Part shown: positions 60,164-64,000 of the stretch, one piece after another
How positions within the stretch are numbered: the first letter of the stretch is position 1
Layout of the letters: the number at the start of each line of letters is the position of its first letter
NCBI GenBank assembly: GCA_002150815.3
Contig: NDFF03000161.1
Coordinates: 1-64,000, forward strand
DNA: 64,000 bases
Source of the DNA: Grammothele lineata
Lineage: Eukaryota; Basidiomycota; Agaricomycetes; Polyporales; Polyporaceae
Direction: 5' to 3'
The notes under the pieces: generated by a model
The model's database searches: none
Seen by the model: the letters and a program-made list of their open reading frames with translations, nothing else
What the model was told of the DNA's origin: nothing
Program-made: the position numbers and the translations under genes

Positions 60164-61720
60164 AAGCGCCAGTACTGGAGCGGAATGCGACGGGCTCTTG
60201 GCGATGGGAATTGCGATTGATTTTCTTGTCGAGATTCGCAGTTGCATGCAGATTCGCAGTATTGGTACTCGAGCGTGCACGTGGTCACATCCCTTTTTCG
60301 TTCACGGCTCTCTCCGGGATACACGTACATTAGGGGTGTGCTATGTTCCCGGTTACAATTTGTGTTCTCGCGACTGCTCTCGTTCATCTTATCTTCAAGT
60401 CATGTTGCTATCTTACCGAAATCGTACGGTGACCTGAGTAGTACTTATTCATCTATGATCGATCCACACGGCCTTGTGTATGCACTTGGATGTATTCAAG
60501 ATTGGTCAGGTCGTTGTCTAGGCGTACCCTGGTGAAGAAACGTCAATCTGATCAGTATGCGGTTGGGCACCTACCATCGGCGGCAACCACGATGCCGCCG
60601 GGTATCCGGTCCGACGCGTTCGAATTGCGGCGAATGCCGGTGGTAAAGGAAGCGCGCTGGAGTCTTACGTGTCGCCACCGTCGAGTGACTCTCATAATGG
60701 TTCGCTTCCTTCAGCCCGCGTGCAGTTAGCAGGCTCGGATCTGGCTTACACGCCGCCACCCGTGAGCATTGTTCATATCGTTCTGTATGCTTCCTTATAC
60801 AAAACACCCACCCACGAATGTCCTGCATCTTTAGTACGCCACCAGACGACTGGGACATGGCCTCGATTCTCGCTTATTAGGTCGCGGAAAGCTCACGGCT
60901 AGAAAGACGGTGACGCGGTGTTTAGGGAAAGGACTTAAATATGCTACAGAAAGTTTTGACTTACAGTGAAGATGAAGCTTGCTCTCGCCGTCTCCGCGGT
61001 TCCTGTTGGAGTGAACCTGAGGATCGATCATGAGACAGACATCGTCGTATACTTACCCCCTGCGCCTGGAGCGGCTGTGGTTCCTTCACTACGATGAGAT
61101 CATCGTGAGCTTCGCGCGAGTTCTTACCATGTGTACATTGCGTTCTTTCCGGCACGGCGTTCACACATGAGGTGAGCTGGTTTATGACTTGCACCTACAT
61201 TATGACCCGATGCCGGGACTCACCACATGTTTCAGGATGGTGTATTCAACGTCGTCAGAACCGTGTAATTCTTCTCAAGATATGTGCAACGACCACTCAT
61301 ATGTCACACTCTGCGTTCAAGCTCACCAAAAGGGCCCTGTCCAATAGCAATGGCCTTTTGCTTGAATATATCGTAGCCTCGGCACGTAAACCCGCTTTCG
61401 ACGTACGGGCTCGAGTGCCCGACGCAAGCGCAATGCTTAGTGAGCTTGGACCCTGTATTCCTACTTCTTCATCCACTAACCGTCCCACTGGGGATGTGCC
61501 TTACGTCTTCCTGACCCTTTTTACAAGCTCTACACCGATATGGCGCACCGGCACTTCCACGGAAGCACCATGCGCGAGAACAGAACTTAACAGATTGAAG
61601 TTAGTGGTCACAGGTGGAGAGGTCGATGCCTATAAACTCTTTGCAGTCGCTCCAGGTGCTCAGCATCCCTCAACTCTCTTGAGTGGCCCTATCCCTGCTA
61701 CGGTTGTCTCAAGACAGACC
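60164..61720. other. Intergenic between the P450 genes
   Basis: 1.56 kb, no supportable gene. It carries the P450-2 promoter at its right end. Confidence 0.55.
61630..61637 (+). promoter_or_regulatory. TATA box of P450-2
   Basis: tataaact, 91 bp upstream of the P450-2 start codon, at nearly the same distance as in copy 1. Confidence 0.6.
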
Positions 61721-64000
61721 ATGTCGCCGGCCTTGATCGCACTCGTCTGCGCCGTGGTGGTGTTCTTCGCCCTTGTGCGCAAAGCACTGGGACAGCGCAA
61801 GGTTCTAGCTCATCTTCGGGGCCCGTCGTCTCCTTCGTGGTTATTTGGTTAGTATGGTGCCCCATGGCCGACCCGTCACCTGAGGGGGCCCGCCGCCGTA
61901 CTTACGAAATTACGAACATACTCCTACAGGAAACGAATATCAGATTTTGCAACAGAAGGAGGTCGGTTCCCTCGACTTTCAATGGCTCCGCGAGTACGGG
62001 CCAACGTGGCGCACACGCAGCTATTTCAATGTCAGTCGCTGCCTTTCTGACATGAATAGCAGGGTTTATCTTACTTGCTTTCTCGGCTGGCATCATATAG
62101 GTTAAACAAGTTATGACCGCCGATCCGAAGGTGAGTGTATGGTTTGAAGAGGCTGCTACGATGACGCTTATCGATTTTCCAAATTGCAGGCGTTGCAGCA
62201 CATCTTGCACAAGTCTGGGTACAACTATTGGAAGCGTACGGACATGAATCACCTGACGTACCTCTTTGTTGGGCCGGGTATTATCTGGTCGGAAGGTTGT
62301 TTCTTCACGTTTTCTCCACATGCTACGAGCTAAAGTTTCCCTGGAACTGTTCAGGAGAGATGCATCGGCGTCACCGCAAGGTGATGAACCCTGCGTTTAG
62401 CGCCCAGCATCTCAAGACATTCGTGTCGTTGTTCCAACGCACGGCAGGGAAGGTGGTAGAGCTTCGCTCATATTCCAGAGGAGGAAGATTGACGGCGCCT
62501 CTCGCAGGTCATCGAGAAGTGGAAGGCTCAGTTCACGGACAAGTCTGGCGCAGTCATCCTAGTCGACAAATGGCTCGCCCGCTCTGCGCTCGATATCGTC
62601 GGCCAAGGTAAAGTCGTCATCGTCGTCAGCCTATTTCATAGAGTGACCTTCATTGTAGCATCTTTCGACTACTATTTCGGCGCCCTCGATGATATGAACA
62701 ACCCGCTCGCGAAGGAGTACAGCACCGTCTTGTCAGTCACCAATGAGCATCCCGAATCCCCTACCGTTTTTCAAGATGCTGACTTACCCTCAGCAAGGAT
62801 ACCACGCTTTATCCTTCTAAGCGGACGGTTCTTTGGCGCAGCTTGTGGCAATTCTTTCCAGTAGCGGCCCTCAAGCTGCTCAAGTACCACCCCGCCGCTC
62901 TCTACGTCCGGCTCCGGAAACTCAACGCGATGTTTGAGGTCATCGGACGCCCGCTCATGGAATCCAGTGTGGAGGACTGGGACGAATCCCGTAAAGACAG
63001 GCGCGACGCGATGTCCCTGCTCGGTAAGTCTCGATCAAGCTTCGAGTTTACTCCTCCATCACGAGACGAGTATTATCGACGCTAACGACTCGTCTCCGCC
63101 CTGCGCAGTGAAAGCCAACGCGTCCGAGAGCGCGCGCGTGCGGCTCTCCGAGCGCGAGGTCCTCGTGCAGATGCACAATCTCACCGCCGCGGGCCACGAG
63201 ACGACCTCGAACACGCTCACCTGGATGCTCTACGAGCTCGCGCGCCATCCCGAGTACCAGGCACGCGTGCGCGCCGAGATCAGGGCCGCGCGTGCGGCTG
63301 TTGTCGACCGCGGCGACAGCGCGTTCACAATGGACGACTTGGACGGGATGAAGGTCACCCTCGCTGTCATCAAGGTGTGTCTCGTGGGACTGGGATCCCT
63401 TCGAATGTCGGCGACTTACCGGAATTGTGGCGGCCCCGCCGCATTTAGGAAACCTTACGCTTCCACCCAATCGTCTTCAACCTCTGGCGCGTGGCAGGCA
63501 AGGACGACGTCCTCCCGCTCTCCGAGCCTGTGATCGGTGCGGATGACAAGACGATCACTGAGCTGCCCATCTCGGCCGGGACAAACGTCGTGTTGTCCAT
63601 CTGCGCGTACAATAGGCGAGTGCTATTCTGATATCCCAGAAGGAGCAGCTGATGTCTGAATCGCCTAAACCACTGAAGGCTGACGAGCATGTGGGGCGAG
63701 GACGCGCACTGCTGGAACCCGGAGCGCTTCCTCGGGCCCGAGACGGAAAAGCAAGTCAAGGTCGGGGTGTACGCGAATTTGTGCGTTCGTTGTCATTGTG
63801 TCTCCCGTTATAGACTAATTCCTGCTGTTTTGTTCTCGAATATAGAATGACGTTCTGTGAGTCAAAGCCTACCAAGTATAGGCTCAGATCCCAGAATTGA
63901 CCTCCTCCCTCTCGCGTCCACACAGCTGCTGGACTGCGCGCGTGCATTGGGTGAGTTCTCCTTCGCCTCTTAAGATGACTCCGCTGAACAAACCGTCTTC
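61721..64000 (+). CDS. Cytochrome P450 monooxygenase, copy 2 (cut by window end)
   Basis: Thirteen exons are visible: 61721-61847, 61930-62030, 62101-62130, 62190-62295, 62355-62452, 62508-62607, 62659-62731, 62794-63023, 63109-63374, 63449-63615, 63688-63780, 63846-63856, 63926-63950. They code for about 475 residues; the last two exons lie beyond the window. The membrane anchor (ALIALVCAVVVFFALV), I-helix AAGHETTS, ETLR, NPERF and the haem loop TFSAGLRACIG (Cys474) are all intact, so it looks functional. Nearly all exon lengths equal those of copy 1; exon 7 is 6 nt shorter. The intron after exon 10 has a GC donor (AATAG|gcgagt) where copy 1 has GT. Substrate unknown; the copies differ most in the N-terminal third and in exon 10, which often shapes substrate choice. 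Confidence 0.9.

Noticed and set aside
1..64000. CRISPR arrays, rRNA, tRNA, or autonomous transposons
   Set aside because: No regular spacer-repeat series, no recognisable tRNA T-loop/acceptor pairs, no reverse transcriptase, integrase or transposase motifs seen by eye.

Overview
The window looks like nuclear DNA of a basidiomycete fungus, most likely an agaricomycete. The genes are compact and GC-rich. They are cut by many short introns, mostly about 50-70 bp, with GT(A/G)NGT donors. The proteins include fungal thaumatin-like proteins, an F-box/LRR protein, agaricomycete-style P450s and a possible Clp1-like protein. There are no prokaryotic operons, CRISPR arrays or recognisable rRNA/tRNA genes. 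All gene models were spliced by hand; every internal exon keeps phase, and the family motifs reappear across the joins.

Layout: 1-4.2 kb holds no gene I can support but has two strong hairpins. A basic hypothetical protein lies at 4.2-4.9 kb. SOF1/DCAF13 (rRNA processing, minus) and RTF1 (Paf1 complex, plus) are divergent and share a 239-bp promoter region. They are followed by a membrane-anchored TAP-like peptidase and a minus-strand short-chain dehydrogenase. From 18.2 to 31.6 kb five thaumatin-like protein (TLP) genes lie head to tail, with starts 2992, 3015, 3030 and 2995 bp apart. Then come an F-box protein, a small secreted probable GPI-anchored protein, a large predicted seven-helix membrane protein (minus), a Tcd1/Tcd2-like tRNA ct6A dehydratase, VPS26 (minus), a C2H2 zinc-finger protein, a nested tandem repeat, a SANT-domain protein, PBDC1 (eEF1A chaperone family) and a possible Clp1-like protein. 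Two tandem P450 genes close the window; the second is cut by the window edge.

The most distinctive region is the TLP array. All five genes share exon sizes, including a 7-nt microexon, a TATA-like box 91-104 bp upstream of the ATG, a signal peptide and 16 cysteines. Two sites of intron loss allow the paralogues to be grouped. Collinear intergenic matches at an offset of about 3.0 kb show that the unit was duplicated together with its promoter. Very small exons (6-12 nt) also occur in several unrelated genes here, and two genes appear to use GC-AG introns with the same AG|GCGAGT donor. Housekeeping genes (SOF1, RTF1, VPS26, PBDC1, TCD) alternate with lineage-specific secreted, membrane and P450 genes. 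I see no single pathway linking the whole window.
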